64,000 nt of DNA from Comamonas sp. Y33R10-2 (GCF_019355935.1 NZ_CP079925.1:3410001-3474000), one strand, 5' to 3'. Positions 10,830 to 20,417 are shown, counted from the stretch's first letter. The notes: generated by a model not told the origin, from the letters alone. A program made the numbers and translations.

Positions 10830-10846
10830 GCATTTAAAATAGACAG

Positions 10847-11770
10847 ATGCTTCAGCAACGCACCATCAAGACTATCTCCCGGGCCGTAGGCGTGGGCATG
10901 CACAGCGGCCAACGTGTCGAGTTGACACTGCGCCCAGCGCAGCCTGATACCGGCATCGTGTTTCGTCGGGTGGATTTGCCTGAGCCTGTGGAAATTCCGA
11001 TTTCAGCAGAGTCTGTTACCGATACACGCATGGCTTCCACCATTGGAACAGGCGGCGCCAAGGTGCACACCGTTGAGCATCTGATGTCGGCGATTGCTGG
11101 CCTGGGTATCGACAATATCTATGTGGATATCACGGCTGAAGAAGTGCCCATTCTGGATGGCTCGTCTTCGTCCTTCGTCTTCTTGCTGCAAAGCGCTGGG
11201 GTGGAGTTGCAAAAAGCGCCTAAGCGTTTTATCCGCATCAAGACCCCCGTTGAGGTGCGTGAAGGTGAAGGCCCCAACCTGAAGTGGGCGCGCTTTGATC
11301 CCTACCACGGCTTTAAGCTGCGCTTTGAGATCGATTTCTCTCACCCTGCGGTGGACTCCACCGGGCAGTGCGTTGAGTTCGATATGGGGCTGGATAACTA
11401 CACCCGCGATATCGCTCGTGCCCGTACCTTTGGCTTTACCAAAGATGTGGAGATGCTGCGCAACAACGGCTTAGCGTTAGGTGGTGGCTTGGATAACGCC
11501 ATCGTCATGGACGACTACAAGGTCCTCAACAGTGGTGGCCTGCGTTATGACGATGAGTTTGCCAAGCATAAAATTTTGGATGCTATTGGCGACCTGTATC
11601 TGATTGGCAAGCCGATTTTGGGCGCGTACAGCGCTTTTCGCTCGGGCCACGGGCTCAATAACAAGCTGCTGCGGGCCATTTTGGAGCAGCCGGATGCTTG
11701 GGAAATCGTGACCTTTGATAGCGAGCGTCAGGCCCCTCAGGGCTTTGGCATGCCGACCCAAGCTTGGTAA
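10847..11770 (+). CDS. lpxC: LpxC, UDP-3-O-acyl-GlcNAc deacetylase
   Basis: Zinc enzyme for the committed step of lipid A synthesis, in the cytoplasm. Zinc ligands are visible in [17 protein letters not shown] (first His, near residue 77) and in the later [14 protein letters not shown] (His and Asp). The catalytic HG region is at SGHGLNN. 307 residues, a normal size. It lies at the distal end of the division cluster as in many proteobacteria, separated from ftsZ by a repeat and a stem-loop that may set separate expression. Confidence 0.97.
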   Translation: MLQQRTIKTISRAVGVGMHSGQRVELTLRPAQPDTGIVFRRVDLPEPVEIPISAESVTDTRMASTIGTGGAKVHTVEHLMSAIAGLGIDNIYVDITAEEVPILDGSSSSFVFLLQSAGVELQKAPKRFIRIKTPVEVREGEGPNLKWARFDPYHGFKLRFEIDFSHPAVDSTGQCVEFDMGLDNYTRDIARARTFGFTKDVEMLRNNGLALGGGLDNAIVMDDYKVLNSGGLRYDDEFAKHKILDAIGDLYLIGKPILGAYSAFRSGHGLNNKLLRAILEQPDAWEIVTFDSERQAPQGFGMPTQAW

Positions 11771-11780
11771 GAAAGCGCCC

Positions 11781-11957
11781 ATGCTGATTTTTCGCTGGCT
11801 GGCCACACTGCTGATCTTGGCCAGCGCCGTGAGCTTTGCGTTTTACCTTGGCACCGGTAAGCAGTGGTACAAGCGCATGAGCTTTTTGCTGTTCAAGTGG
11901 ACGGTCATTGCAGGCCTTGCATTTTTTGCCGTGATGTTTGTGGGACGTATCGTTTAG
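11781..11957 (+). CDS. Small two-helix membrane protein of unknown function
   Basis: 58 residues starting at the ATG 10 nt after lpxC. Two hydrophobic helices (about residues 5-22 and 36-55) are separated by a short polar loop, GTGKQWYKR. I do not recognise a family. The close spacing suggests co-transcription with lpxC. In-frame codons upstream overlap lpxC and are unlikely to be used. Confidence 0.65.
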   Translation: MLIFRWLATLLILASAVSFAFYLGTGKQWYKRMSFLLFKWTVIAGLAFFAVMFVGRIV

Positions 11958-12162
11958 TGCGTTGAAAAGTCATATTGCGACGCTCTTTAAAACATAGCTA
12001 AAAGTGCTTGTGATAATTGCAGTTGCAGCCGTATTGGCGTTGTAAAGCATAGGCAAAAAACGGTAAATAACTTATTGCCGTACTTGCAATGGAGTGCGAT
12101 TGGGTGAAGATGCGCACATGGCCTCGTAATTGGATGAGTGCCTTGCTTCAGAAAGGAAACCT

Positions 12163-12621
12163 ATGTTTCGCCTGACCTCTCGCATTCTTTCTGCTTGCGT
12201 TGCTGCCTGCCTGGGTTTCGGTAGTCTGGCTGTTCAAGCTCAGCCAGGCCCACCTCCCGGTCATGGTCCGGGTGATATGCGTCATGGTGGCCGTCACGAT
12301 GATCGTGGCCGCCATCACGACAATCATCGCCATGACGATCGCCGCTTTGACGACCGCCGGGGTGATAACCGCGGGGCTGATAACCGTTTTGACCGCCGCG
12401 ATGATCGCCGTATGCGTGGTGCAGGCCCAGATCACAACTGGCAGCGGGGTTATCGCGTACCGCCTCAGTATCGCTCGCACCACTATGTCGTTAACGACTG
12501 GCGCGGCCACCGTCTCTCGGCGCCTCCGCGTGGCTATCAATGGGTACAGAACGGCAGTGATTATTTGCTGATCGGCATTGCCACGGGTGTGATCGCCACC
12601 ATGGTGCTGGGCGGCTATTAA
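12163..12621 (+). CDS. RcnB-like periplasmic protein
   Basis: 152 residues. A clear signal peptide (hydrophobic core to AVQA, about residue 24) precedes a His/Asp/Arg-rich low-complexity stretch (about 30-85) that could bind metal. The C-terminal RcnB-type domain (WQRGYRVPPQYRSHHYVVNDWRG, then the YQWVQNGSDYLLI region) ends in a hydrophobic glycine-rich tail. RcnB of E. coli is a periplasmic factor in Ni/Co homeostasis; the role here is inferred. Start chosen at the ATG with AAGGAAA 4 nt upstream. A strong terminator follows. Confidence 0.8.
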   Translation: MFRLTSRILSACVAACLGFGSLAVQAQPGPPPGHGPGDMRHGGRHDDRGRHHDNHRHDDRRFDDRRGDNRGADNRFDRRDDRRMRGAGPDHNWQRGYRVPPQYRSHHYVVNDWRGHRLSAPPRGYQWVQNGSDYLLIGIATGVIATMVLGGY

Positions 12622-12640
12622 TAGCCTGCACGAGCAAAAG

Positions 12641-12668
12641 AAAAGCCGTGGTGAGCCACGGCTTTTTT
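12641..12668 (+). terminator. Rho-independent terminator after the RcnB-like gene
   Basis: Stem AAAAGCCGTGG / CCACGGCTTTT with a TGAG loop and a run of six T. It serves the plus-strand gene. The A-run on the left arm makes it potentially bidirectional for ruvC transcripts arriving from the right. Confidence 0.9.
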
Positions 12669-12712
12669 GCGTCTTGGTATGGGTATCCAAATCGCAGAGC
12701 CTCACTCAGAGG

Positions 12713-12778
12713 CAGCAAGCAAGGCCGCCCTGCGGCGGGGTTGCCGTCCCGCGTGGAGGACGCCGCAAAGCAACACAG
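12713..12778 (-). repeat. Degenerate GC-rich 3' repeat, copy A5 (after ruvC)
   Basis: Read on the minus strand this contains a GGACGGCAACCCCGCCGCAG segment followed by GGCGGCCTTGCTTGCT. It matches the second half of the better copies at 10594, 24832 and 35451. It starts a few bases after the ruvC stop, in the same sense as ruvC. Confidence 0.5.
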
Positions 12779-12782
12779 TGGG

Positions 12783-13331
12783 TTAATAGACTCTTCCACC
12801 CTTAAACATGGCGTGCTGCTTGCGTTGCAGATCGGTGGATTTGGCCATCAAGCTCATGGCTGCATAGGCATGTGCATGAGTAATAGCCAGCCCCAGTGCA
12901 TCGGCCGCGTCGGGGCCGGGCAGGCCGGGTAGTTGCAGCAGGCGTTTGACCATTTCCTGAATTTGATTTTTGGCGGCGCGGCCATGGCCGGTCACGGCTT
13001 TTTTCATTTGCAGGGCAGTGTATTCAGACACCGGCAAGTTGGCATTGACCAGTGCCGTCAGCGCCGCGCCGCGTGCCTGGCCCAGCAGCAAGGTGGATTG
13101 GGGGTTGACGTTGACGAAGACGATCTCCACCGCCGAGCAGTCTGGGCTGTAGCGCGAAGCAACTTCAGAGATGCCGTCAAATAGCACTTTGAGACGGCCC
13201 GGCAGGTCGCCTAGTTCCATTTTGTTGGTGCGGATAGTGCCGCTGGCCACATAGGACAGGCGCTGCCCATCCATGTCGATGACGCCAAAGCCCGTGGTCT
13301 GCAGGCCGGGGTCGATTCCTAAAATTCGCAT
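12783..13331 (-). CDS. ruvC: RuvC, Holliday junction resolvase
   Basis: Endonuclease that cuts Holliday junctions with RuvAB. The RNase H-like active-site acidic residues are visible in [15 protein letters not shown] (N-terminal Asp), [12 protein letters not shown] (Glu) and [17 protein letters not shown] (C-terminal Asp pair). 182 residues, a usual size. It is the last gene of a minus-strand run after mtgA, with 19 nt between them. ruvA and ruvB are not in this window. Confidence 0.95.
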   Translation of the reverse strand: MRILGIDPGLQTTGFGVIDMDGQRLSYVASGTIRTNKMELGDLPGRLKVLFDGISEVASRYSPDCSAVEIVFVNVNPQSTLLLGQARGAALTALVNANLPVSEYTALQMKKAVTGHGRAAKNQIQEMVKRLLQLPGLPGPDAADALGLAITHAHAYAAMSLMAKSTDLQRKQHAMFKGGRVY

Positions 13332-13350
13332 GGTTTGAATGTAGCGCTTC

Positions 13351-14067
13351 TCAAGGTGCGGTCACCATCGGGATATATCGCGCAATAGTGCGTGCGCGTT
13401 GCGCCAGGTAGCGCGATTGTGGCGTTTTTTCAAAGCGTTTTGGTGCAGGCAGCATGGCGGCAAGGCGGGCTGCGTCGCTGGCGCTCAACTGGGCTGCACT
13501 TTTGCGAAAGTAGTGTTGGGCTGCAGCCTCGGCACCAAACACGCCTTGGCCCCATTCCACGTTGTTGAGGTAAATCTCCAAAATACGTTGTTTGCTCAGC
13601 ATCAGTTCTAGCAATTGGGCCAGCAGCAGCTCTTGCGCTTTGCGCAAGAAATTACGCTCACCCGATAGCAGCAAGTTCTTGGCCAGTTGCTGGGTGATGG
13701 TGGAGCCGCCATAGACCTTGGCAGGCTTGCCGTTGTCAGCTAACTCGGCTTTAGCCTCTGCCTTTGCATTACGTTGGTAGGCTTTTTGAATGGCCTCCCA
13801 CTGAACGCCGTGGTGATCTAGAAAGCCGGCGTCTTCTGAAGCAATCACCGCACGGGTGAGGTTGCTGGAAATTTGAGCGTAATCCACCCACTGTTGACGC
13901 CAGCGCAGGCCGTCTTGGCTGTTCGCCAACTGCCATGCTTCAGAGCGCTGATAGGTGGTAGATTCTGAGTCAAGCCAAGCCATTGCTGCGATGCGCGCTA
14001 CAAAAAATAGCTGTAGCAGCACGCTGGCGCAGAGTACCAGCAAGAGCAGGCGAGCAAAGGCTTTCAT
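13351..14067 (-). CDS. mtgA: MtgA, monofunctional peptidoglycan glycosyltransferase
   Basis: GT51 family enzyme polymerising lipid II, anchored by one N-terminal helix (about residues 5-25). The catalytic [18 protein letters not shown] region and [20 protein letters not shown] are visible, followed by [22 protein letters not shown]. 238 residues from the ATG at 14067; a TTG five codons upstream is less likely. The membrane helix coding sequence contains GCTACA...TGTAGC, an inverted repeat of the short family noted elsewhere. It lies directly after aroE. Confidence 0.94.
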   Translation of the reverse strand: MKAFARLLLLVLCASVLLQLFFVARIAAMAWLDSESTTYQRSEAWQLANSQDGLRWRQQWVDYAQISSNLTRAVIASEDAGFLDHHGVQWEAIQKAYQRNAKAEAKAELADNGKPAKVYGGSTITQQLAKNLLLSGERNFLRKAQELLLAQLLELMLSKQRILEIYLNNVEWGQGVFGAEAAAQHYFRKSAAQLSASDAARLAAMLPAPKRFEKTPQSRYLAQRARTIARYIPMVTAP

Positions 14068-14108
14068 GGCGAATAGGTGCAATGAACGGGCTGAATGAAT
14101 GAGCTGTA

Positions 14109-14975
14109 TTAATGAGCTGTTGTGGCTTGCAGCAGCTCGCGCAATTCAGCCAGTACTTGGGCCGACGGCGGGCGCACGCCGCGCCACAAGGCAAAGGACT
14201 CTGCGGCTTGCTCGACCAACATACCCAAGCCATCTCTAGCGACTGCGCCATGTGCGCTGGCCCAGTCCAAAAATGGCTTGGCTGCAGGGCCGTACATCAT
14301 GTCGTAAGCCAGACTGCCTGCGCGCAGCACAGATGCGGGAGCCGGTACTTCGGCACCGCCGAGGCTGCTGGCGGTAGCGTTGATGATGATGTCGAAATTT
14401 TGAGTTAAATCGGCTTCTAGTGCTTGTTTATCAATGACTTGTAGCTCTACTTTATGTAGCAAAGCAATGTTTGCGTGTTGCTCGACTAGTGCCTGTGCCT
14501 TGGCATAGGTGCGGTTTACCACCACGATGCGGCGTGGCTTTTCCTCTAGTAGCGAGCCCAAAGCGCCAGCTGCTGCGCCACCAGCGCCCAGCAAAAGAAC
14601 ATCGCGCCCGTTGATCGTGACGCCTGCATTGCGGGTGATGTCAGCCACAAGGCCTAGGCCATCCGTATTTTCTGCATGAATGCCGCTGCCGCTAAAGATC
14701 AGCGTATTGGCGGCGCCGGCCAGGCGTACGCGTTCGCTGGCGCTGATGGCCAGCTCGGCTGCTTGCAGCTTGAAGGGCACGGTGACGTTACAGCCCTTGC
14801 CGCCGGCTGCGGCAAAGTTTTGCACAAAGGCCGTAAAGCCGTCGAGCGCGACCAGCGTGCGCTCATAGCTGAGTGCTTGCCCCGTTAACTGCGCAAAGCG
14901 GGCGTGAATCCAAGGAGATCGGCTGTGGGCAACAGGGTTGCCGGCAACGCAGTACGAGTCTGTGATGGCAGTCAT
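14109..14975 (-). CDS. aroE: AroE, shikimate dehydrogenase
   Basis: NADP-dependent reduction of 3-dehydroshikimate to shikimate in the aromatic pathway. The N-terminal substrate motif NPVAHSRSPWIHARFAQLTGQ, the NVTVPFK loop with its catalytic Lys, and ENTDGLG are present. The nucleotide motif VLLLGAGGAAAGAL and the C-terminal DMMYGP are also present. 288 residues. It sits between a TonB-like gene and mtgA, an arrangement I associate with betaproteobacteria. It feeds the same pathway as aroG at 22.4 kb. Confidence 0.96.
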   Translation of the reverse strand: MTAITDSYCVAGNPVAHSRSPWIHARFAQLTGQALSYERTLVALDGFTAFVQNFAAAGGKGCNVTVPFKLQAAELAISASERVRLAGAANTLIFSGSGIHAENTDGLGLVADITRNAGVTINGRDVLLLGAGGAAAGALGSLLEEKPRRIVVVNRTYAKAQALVEQHANIALLHKVELQVIDKQALEADLTQNFDIIINATASSLGGAEVPAPASVLRAGSLAYDMMYGPAAKPFLDWASAHGAVARDGLGMLVEQAAESFALWRGVRPPSAQVLAELRELLQATTAH

Positions 14976-15043
14976 GAAAGTCGGGGTTATTTAGCAGACC
15001 GCTGATAGCCCGCAGATGATGCAGCAAGAGCTGTTGCTAGGAA

Positions 15044-15904
15044 TCAGTTCACGTTGGTTTTCAGCGTTAAGTCGCGATTGAAGCGAAAGCGTGAGACCAC
15101 GGCAATTTGATCGGCCTTGGCGCGCATGGCCGGGCCAAAGTGGCCATAGGGGCCGGCAGCGCGGGCAATGGCTTCGGCACGCGTATCCAGCATCCGGTTG
15201 CCTGAGCCTTGTACCACCTCGGTCGAGAGTACGCGGCCATCGTGGTTCACGGTCAGCACGATGACTAGCTCGCCGTACAGTTTCTTGCCCTTGTTTTCTG
15301 GGAAGTTCTCTGTGCCCTTGTCTTCTACCTTGCGGCGTAGCGCGTCGTAATAGACGGCGTACACGGCTTCCTTTGTCGAGGGGCTGATGTAGCGCTTTTT
15401 GGGGCGTGCGTTCTCTTCGTTGATGCGCTTTTCAATCTCGGCGAGCATCTTGATGAGTTGCAGTTGCTTCTCTTCTTGCGATTCTTTGTCCGGGTTTTCG
15501 GTGCTCAGGCGCGGGTCAATGGGCGGCAGTGCAGCGACCTGCTGACGCAGCTGGGTCAGCAATTGGTGCTGCTGCTCCTGCATGGCGTCGAGCTGGTGCT
15601 GCTTGGTCTCAAAATCATCGCCCACAGCGGTCAGGGCTGAGTAGGGCAGAGGGCTGGTCGCCCGGCCTTTTTCAGCATCGCCGCCACCTGCCAACGAGGT
15701 CTGGGCAATGGCCGCAGCCTTGTCCGGTGTCTCGTTGGCGCGGGCGTTGACCAAAATCACTTCCAGCGGCGTGTCTTGAAACACGCGCTCAAAGCTTTCA
15801 GGATCGACAAACCGAATGGTCAGTAACACGGCATGCACCGCAATCGACACGCCCAGCGTTAGCTGCAGCGTACTCAGTCGTTTAAAAGAGGGGGGCAGTT
15901 TCAC
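15044..15904 (-). CDS. TonB-family energy transducer-like protein
   Basis: 286 residues. A short cytoplasmic N-terminus leads into one membrane helix (about residues 14-32). A polar periplasmic linker follows with a coiled-coil-like Gln/Leu segment (about 95-125) and charged residues. The C-terminal TonB-type domain has GELVIVLTVNHDGRVLSTEVVQGSGN. TonB proteins couple ExbBD to outer membrane uptake, but no exbB or exbD is nearby, so the partner receptor is unknown. It lies between the RNB exonuclease gene and aroE on the same strand. Confidence 0.8.
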   Translation of the reverse strand: MKLPPSFKRLSTLQLTLGVSIAVHAVLLTIRFVDPESFERVFQDTPLEVILVNARANETPDKAAAIAQTSLAGGGDAEKGRATSPLPYSALTAVGDDFETKQHQLDAMQEQQHQLLTQLRQQVAALPPIDPRLSTENPDKESQEEKQLQLIKMLAEIEKRINEENARPKKRYISPSTKEAVYAVYYDALRRKVEDKGTENFPENKGKKLYGELVIVLTVNHDGRVLSTEVVQGSGNRMLDTRAEAIARAAGPYGHFGPAMRAKADQIAVVSRFRFNRDLTLKTNVN

Positions 15905-15965
15905 GGCGGCGTTAGTGCGTTATTGCTTCAATGCGGTGGTGTGTTTGTGCGATGTTGAGCAGAAC

Positions 15966-18041
15966 TCAGGGCTGCGGCTTGTCAGCAGCCGGGGCTTCTG
16001 CGTCGTTCATATCCACTGCAATGGCAATGGGACCGGCTACGGCATCATCTTCATCATCTTCGCCGCTGTCGTCGCCTTCGGGCTGAGCCTGGGCTTCGGC
16101 ATCCAGACGCTCGATGAGCGTGCCCGTGATGTCCAGCGAGATCTCGTCAATCTCGCCGAGCTTGATGCGGATATGCGCACCACGCGGCAGGTTTTGCGCA
16201 CCCAGCACCGGTAGCACCAGCGGCAGATTGTCGGCGCGCACCAAGAAAGAACCATTGGGCCCTTCCTTGAAGACGCTGGCTGTCAGCTCGGTAATACCGT
16301 TTTGCTCCAGATACTTGAGTGTCCAGAAGCGCTCCATGCCGCCTTGATAGCCGTTGTAGGCGCTATAAGCACCGTCAAAGCTGCTGATGATGCCGAACAG
16401 CTCTGCATCCTTGGGCTTGAAAGGAGCAGCCAGCGCGGCAGTTTTTCCGTGGCGGGTGCAGGCAATGATTTGCCACTGGTTGACCAAGTCGGTATAGCGG
16501 CGCAGGGGCGAGGTGGCCCAAGAGTAGGCCTTTACGCCAATACCGGCGTGGGGCAGTGCCTTGGTGCTCATGCGCACCTTGACTCCCGGGGCCAAGCTGG
16601 CCTGGCTGCGGTAAATGCCGGGCACGCCGTGCTCGGCCAGCATCAAACCCCAAGTGCTGTTGGCCACAATTGCGGCCTCGGCCACGATCAAGTCCAGCGG
16701 CGCGCCGCGCTTGCGCACGGTGATTTGTACTTGCTCGCTGCCATTGGGCTCGGCACCGTCGTTGCCGACGAGGCGGAAGTTGTAGTCCGGGCGGTTGAAG
16801 TTCTCAGGCTTGCCGCGAACCACTTCGCGGTTGGCCTTGAGGAACTTGGACCAGCGCTGTAAAAAGGTGAGCTCTTCGCGCTTACCCAGCAAGGACTCAG
16901 GCGTGTTTTCGACCTCAATCGAGGTGTCGGTCAGCCATTCTTCGGTGACGATGTGGTCGAGCTTGTCGTAGCGGAAGTTGACATCCACGGGCACGCGCTC
17001 AAGGCGGGTTTCGCTGGAGACGGTCTCCAGCGTTTCCTCGTTGATGGTCACGTACAGCGACACGGCGGGGTTGGCGCGGCCTTCATCCAGCGTGTAGATC
17101 TGCACCACCTCATCGGGGAGCATGGTGATCTTGTAGCCGGGCATGTACACGGTGGACAGGCGATTGCGGCCCAGTTTGTCCAGATCGCTGCCGGGCGTGA
17201 TGGCCAGACCGGGGGCTGCAATGTGAATACCCACGGTGACCGTGCCCGTCCCCAAGCCGGTGACGGACAGGGCATCGTCGATTTCGGTGGTGGCCGAATC
17301 GTCGATAGAGAAAGCATTGACCTCGGCCAGAGGCAGGTCTGCCGGTGGCTGGGGCGCTTCCAGAGCCGGGAAGCCCGTGCCCTTGGGGAAGTTGTCGAAC
17401 AGGAAGCGCTTCCAGTGGAACTGGTAGGACGAGTCAATGGCGCCTGCGCGGTGCAGCAAGTCCAGCGGCGCCATCTTGGTGGCGCGGGTGGCTTCGACGA
17501 CGGCCTTGTATTCAGCCGCATTCTTGTCGGGTCTGAACAGAATTTTGTAGAGCTGATCGCGAACGGCTTGCGGGCATTCGCCGCGGCCCAACTCTTCGGC
17601 CCAGCCGTCAATCTGGGCCTGAATCAGTTTCTTTTTTTCAATGGCGGCCAGCGCTTGCTGCAAAATTTCAGCGGGCGCCTTCTTGAAGCGGCCCTTGCCT
17701 GCGCGGCGGAAGTAGTGCGGTGCCTCAAACAGGCAAAACAGCGCGCCGACCTGCTGGGCCAGCGTGGCTGATTCCGAGAAATAGTCGCGCGCTAGGTCGG
17801 CAAAGCCGAATTCTTCATCCGACGCAAACTCCCAAGCCAGATCTAGATCGATCTCGCTTGCCTGCGCTTGGCCTTGAGCGATGAGCTCGGCAGGCGCTGG
17901 CTTCTCAAACTTGAGAAGAATGTTGGCGGACTTGACCTTAACCCGCTTACCCGAGTCCAGTTCGACTTGGGCAGAGGATTCGGCTTCAGAGAGGATGCGT
18001 CCGGCCAAAAATTTACCGGCTTCTTCAAACAGTGCGTGCAT
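15966..18041 (-). CDS. RNB-domain exoribonuclease (RNase II/R family)
   Basis: 691 residues from the ATG at 18041; a GTG 18 nt upstream is possible. The RNB catalytic domain occupies roughly residues 200-540, with the acidic motif FSIDDSATTEIDDALSV that holds the metal-binding Asp residues. It hydrolyses RNA 3' to 5' in this family. The N-terminal region is not a clear cold-shock pair, and the tail (about 645-691) is strongly acidic. I would not choose between RNase II and a shorter RNase R-like form from sequence reading alone. It heads the tonB-like/aroE/mtgA/ruvC run. Confidence 0.9.
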   Translation of the reverse strand: MHALFEEAGKFLAGRILSEAESSAQVELDSGKRVKVKSANILLKFEKPAPAELIAQGQAQASEIDLDLAWEFASDEEFGFADLARDYFSESATLAQQVGALFCLFEAPHYFRRAGKGRFKKAPAEILQQALAAIEKKKLIQAQIDGWAEELGRGECPQAVRDQLYKILFRPDKNAAEYKAVVEATRATKMAPLDLLHRAGAIDSSYQFHWKRFLFDNFPKGTGFPALEAPQPPADLPLAEVNAFSIDDSATTEIDDALSVTGLGTGTVTVGIHIAAPGLAITPGSDLDKLGRNRLSTVYMPGYKITMLPDEVVQIYTLDEGRANPAVSLYVTINEETLETVSSETRLERVPVDVNFRYDKLDHIVTEEWLTDTSIEVENTPESLLGKREELTFLQRWSKFLKANREVVRGKPENFNRPDYNFRLVGNDGAEPNGSEQVQITVRKRGAPLDLIVAEAAIVANSTWGLMLAEHGVPGIYRSQASLAPGVKVRMSTKALPHAGIGVKAYSWATSPLRRYTDLVNQWQIIACTRHGKTAALAAPFKPKDAELFGIISSFDGAYSAYNGYQGGMERFWTLKYLEQNGITELTASVFKEGPNGSFLVRADNLPLVLPVLGAQNLPRGAHIRIKLGEIDEISLDITGTLIERLDAEAQAQPEGDDSGEDDEDDAVAGPIAIAVDMNDAEAPAADKPQP

Positions 18042-18098
18042 AGGCGCGCATTTTCCCACGAGCGGGGAACTTGTAGGCGCTAGAGTTTATGCAGCAGC

Positions 18099-18683
18099 TC
18101 ACGCCAGCATTAAAAACTCGTCAATCCGGCCCAGATACTCAGGGAAATCCGTCAGTGCGTGGTCGCCGCCTTCTTGCACCAGTTGCAGCGCATGGGGGTA
18201 ACGCTCACTCATCTCCGTCCAGCTCAGTACTTCATCACCTTGTGCGATGAGTGCCATCTCTGGTGCGGCTGGCGTCATGCTTCGTGTATCAAGCTGTCGC
18301 AATTCATCGATGTATTCAGGGCGAAAGAAGAACGTGTCCTCTGGGTCATGCCAGCTGGCTTGCTCGCCAATGTATTTCTCGAGGTCCCGGGCCGGGTTGA
18401 CGGCCGGGTTGATCAGCACGCTCTTGCAGCGCGCCAACTGCGCCACCCAACTGGCGTAATAACCGCCCAGTGATGAGCCCATGACGGCCATGCTCTGGCG
18501 CGGCCAGCTGGCAATGCCTTCCGCAATTAAAGCCGCCGCATCGCGCGGAGAGGGCGGCAACTGTGGGCACCACCAGCGCACCTTGGAGTGCTGGGCGCCG
18601 ACATAGTCCGCCATGATGCGGGCCTTATTGGATTGGGGGGAGGAGCGAAAACCGTGCAGATACAGCAGGTGGGTGGTTGTCAT
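18099..18683 (-). CDS. YqiA/YcfP-family alpha/beta hydrolase
   Basis: 194 residues. The N-terminal LYLHGFRSSPQSNKA provides the oxyanion region. The nucleophile elbow GSSLGGYYASWVAQ holds the catalytic Ser, and a late GGDHALTDF supplies the His. This matches the YqiA esterase family; the physiological substrate is unknown. Start chosen at 18683, where AGAGGAGA lies 8 nt upstream. It lies just upstream of the RNB gene on the same strand. Confidence 0.85.
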   Translation of the reverse strand: MTTTHLLYLHGFRSSPQSNKARIMADYVGAQHSKVRWWCPQLPPSPRDAAALIAEGIASWPRQSMAVMGSSLGGYYASWVAQLARCKSVLINPAVNPARDLEKYIGEQASWHDPEDTFFFRPEYIDELRQLDTRSMTPAAPEMALIAQGDEVLSWTEMSERYPHALQLVQEGGDHALTDFPEYLGRIDEFLMLA

Positions 18684-18867
18684 GGCGGCAATCTCCTCTC
18701 TTAAATAAAGCGGCTTTTCAGTTCTGATGATTGTGGACTGTTTGCAGCCAAGCCTATCAGCGGGAAAGGCCTGCGAGGGGCTCAAGAGGGGGGATCTATT
18801 TCAAGTCGTCAGAAAAGCTCAACCTTGTAATGAGCGCGGAGGCCCTCTCCCCCGATAATTGCCGCCC

Positions 18868-20049
18868 ATGTCCGCCACCGAATTTGATAAGCCCTCTTTG
18901 CTGCAACGCATTGTTCCGCTGTTTCGCGGCTTTGACTTTTTGCTGCTTCTGTTTATAGCCATGCTGGCCGGGGCGGGGCTGCTGGCGATGTACTCAGCGG
19001 GCTTCGATCACGGCACGCGCTTTAGAGACCACGGGCGCAATATGTTGATTGCTGCCAGCCTTTTGTTCCTGCTGGCGCAGGTGCCGCCGCAGCAATTGAT
19101 GAAGGTGGCGGTACCGCTTTATGTTCTGGGCGTGACGCTGCTGGTGGCCGTGCTCCTCTTCGGTATCACCAAGAAAGGCGCAACGCGCTGGGTGAATGTG
19201 GGGGTGGTGATTCAGCCTTCAGAGCTATTAAAGATTGCGACGCCGCTGATGCTAGCTTGGTGGTTTCAGCGCCGAGAAGGCAATTTGCGCGCCTCAGACT
19301 TTGCCGTCGCCTTTGTGCTGCTGATGCTGCCTGTGGGCCTGATCATGAAGCAGCCGGATTTGGGCACATCGCTGCTGGTCATGGCTGCAGGCCTGTCCGT
19401 CATCTTTTTTGCGGGTTTGCCTTGGAAGCTGATCGTGCCGCCGGTGATCTTGGCTGTGGTGGGTATCTTGCTGATCGTGTGGTTCGAGCCTCAACTGTGC
19501 CTTGATGGTGGAAGCTGGTATTTTCTGCACGACTACCAGCGCACCCGAGTCTGCACATTGCTGGACCCCACGCGTGACCCGCTGGGTAAGGGTTTTCACA
19601 TCATTCAGGGAATGATTGCGATTGGCTCGGGCGGGGTTTGGGGCAAGGGCTTTATGGCTGGCACACAGACCCACTTGGAGTTCATCCCCGAGCGCACCAC
19701 CGATTTCATCTTTGCCGCTTACTCCGAGGAGTTTGGGCTGGTCGGCAATTTATTCATCCTCGCCGGCTTTTTGCTGCTGGTCTGGCGCGGTCTGGCGATT
19801 GCCATGTACGCCAATTCATTATTTGGCCGTTTGATGGCAGGGGCCGTGGCCATGATTTTCTTCACCTATGCTTTTGTGAACATGGGTATGGTCAGCGGCA
19901 TTCTTCCAGTAGTGGGCGTGCCTTTGCCTTTTATTAGCTATGGCGGTACAGCCATGGTCACGCTGGGGCTGGCGCTGGGGGTGTTGATGTCAGTCTCACG
20001 GGCGCAGCGCCAGTTGCCGGGTGGCGATGGGCATATTCCTCATGGTTAA
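18868..20049 (+). CDS. rodA: RodA, SEDS peptidoglycan polymerase of the elongasome
   Basis: Inner membrane glycosyltransferase working with PBP2 in lateral wall growth. 393 residues with about ten hydrophobic helices. SEDS motifs PSELLKIATPLMLAWWF, HDYQRTRVCTLLDPTRDPLGKGFHIIQ, PERTTDFIFAAYSEEFG and LPFISYGGTAMV are present. The DPLGKGFHIIQ pattern separates it from FtsW at 2.4 kb. Start at the ATG 18868; a TTG three codons upstream is possible. mreBCD and mrdA are not adjacent within the window, so it either ends an operon beginning elsewhere or stands alone. Confidence 0.95.
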   Translation: MSATEFDKPSLLQRIVPLFRGFDFLLLLFIAMLAGAGLLAMYSAGFDHGTRFRDHGRNMLIAASLLFLLAQVPPQQLMKVAVPLYVLGVTLLVAVLLFGITKKGATRWVNVGVVIQPSELLKIATPLMLAWWFQRREGNLRASDFAVAFVLLMLPVGLIMKQPDLGTSLLVMAAGLSVIFFAGLPWKLIVPPVILAVVGILLIVWFEPQLCLDGGSWYFLHDYQRTRVCTLLDPTRDPLGKGFHIIQGMIAIGSGGVWGKGFMAGTQTHLEFIPERTTDFIFAAYSEEFGLVGNLFILAGFLLLVWRGLAIAMYANSLFGRLMAGAVAMIFFTYAFVNMGMVSGILPVVGVPLPFISYGGTAMVTLGLALGVLMSVSRAQRQLPGGDGHIPHG

Positions 20050-20199
20050 CAATCTAAAAATAAATTGCTATTAAAAATATAGCTATAAGTCTTTATTGAT
20101 AAATGATCAAAGCCTGATTTGACTCAAATTCAATGAAGCTGCGGCGCACTTAGAGCGTGGAAAATTGTCAGTAGTTCCCTCTGATCTCTTGCTTAGTGT

Positions 20200-20214
20200 G
20201 TAAACAGCGTTTAC
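20200..20214. promoter_or_regulatory. Inverted repeat in the rodA-tldD spacer
   Basis: GTAAAC-AGC-GTTTAC, a perfect 6-bp inverted repeat. It lies between a TTGCTT and a TACAAA spaced about as a weak -35/-10 pair, so it could be an operator over a promoter reading toward the terminator at 20318. This is inference only. Confidence 0.3.
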
Positions 20215-20317
20215 AAATGAATCTGGAGGGGTCAGAAGACCGATCATGCGGGAGCGGCAAAGGCCTAAGAGGTTTTTGTGATGCATTGCGGGCAGCGCAA
20301 AAATCTGGCGAGTGAAT

Positions 20318-20366
20318 AGAGCGGAATGTTGATCATCCTGGTGGGGTGACATTCCGCTCTTTTTTA
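20318..20366 (+). terminator. Strong stem-loop terminator upstream of tldD
   Basis: AGAGCGGAATG (20318-20328) pairs perfectly with CATTCCGCTCT (20350-20360), followed by a T-run (TTTTTT). It lies 52 nt before the tldD start, so it ends a transcript from the spacer or from rodA. Confidence 0.85.
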
Positions 20367-20417
20367 TGCTGCATCCACCAGCGAGTCAGGATTTGTAGCT
20401 ATCTCTACAATGTCTAC

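Larger units (their letters stand above)
20050..20417 (+). other. 368-nt spacer between rodA and tldD; possible small RNA
   Basis: No credible protein gene on either strand. It begins with an AT-rich GCTATTAAAAATATAGC palindrome (about 20067-20090). It then has the GTAAAC/GTTTAC repeat, a moderately GC-rich stretch (about 20220-20317), and a strong terminator at 20318-20366. The terminator is too far from rodA to serve it neatly, so a short untranslated RNA of roughly 120-150 nt could end there. Confidence 0.35.

Noticed and set aside
20107..20352. 81-codon minus-strand frame in the rodA-tldD spacer
   Set aside because: It runs through the terminator stem, has no ribosome site and no domain pattern.
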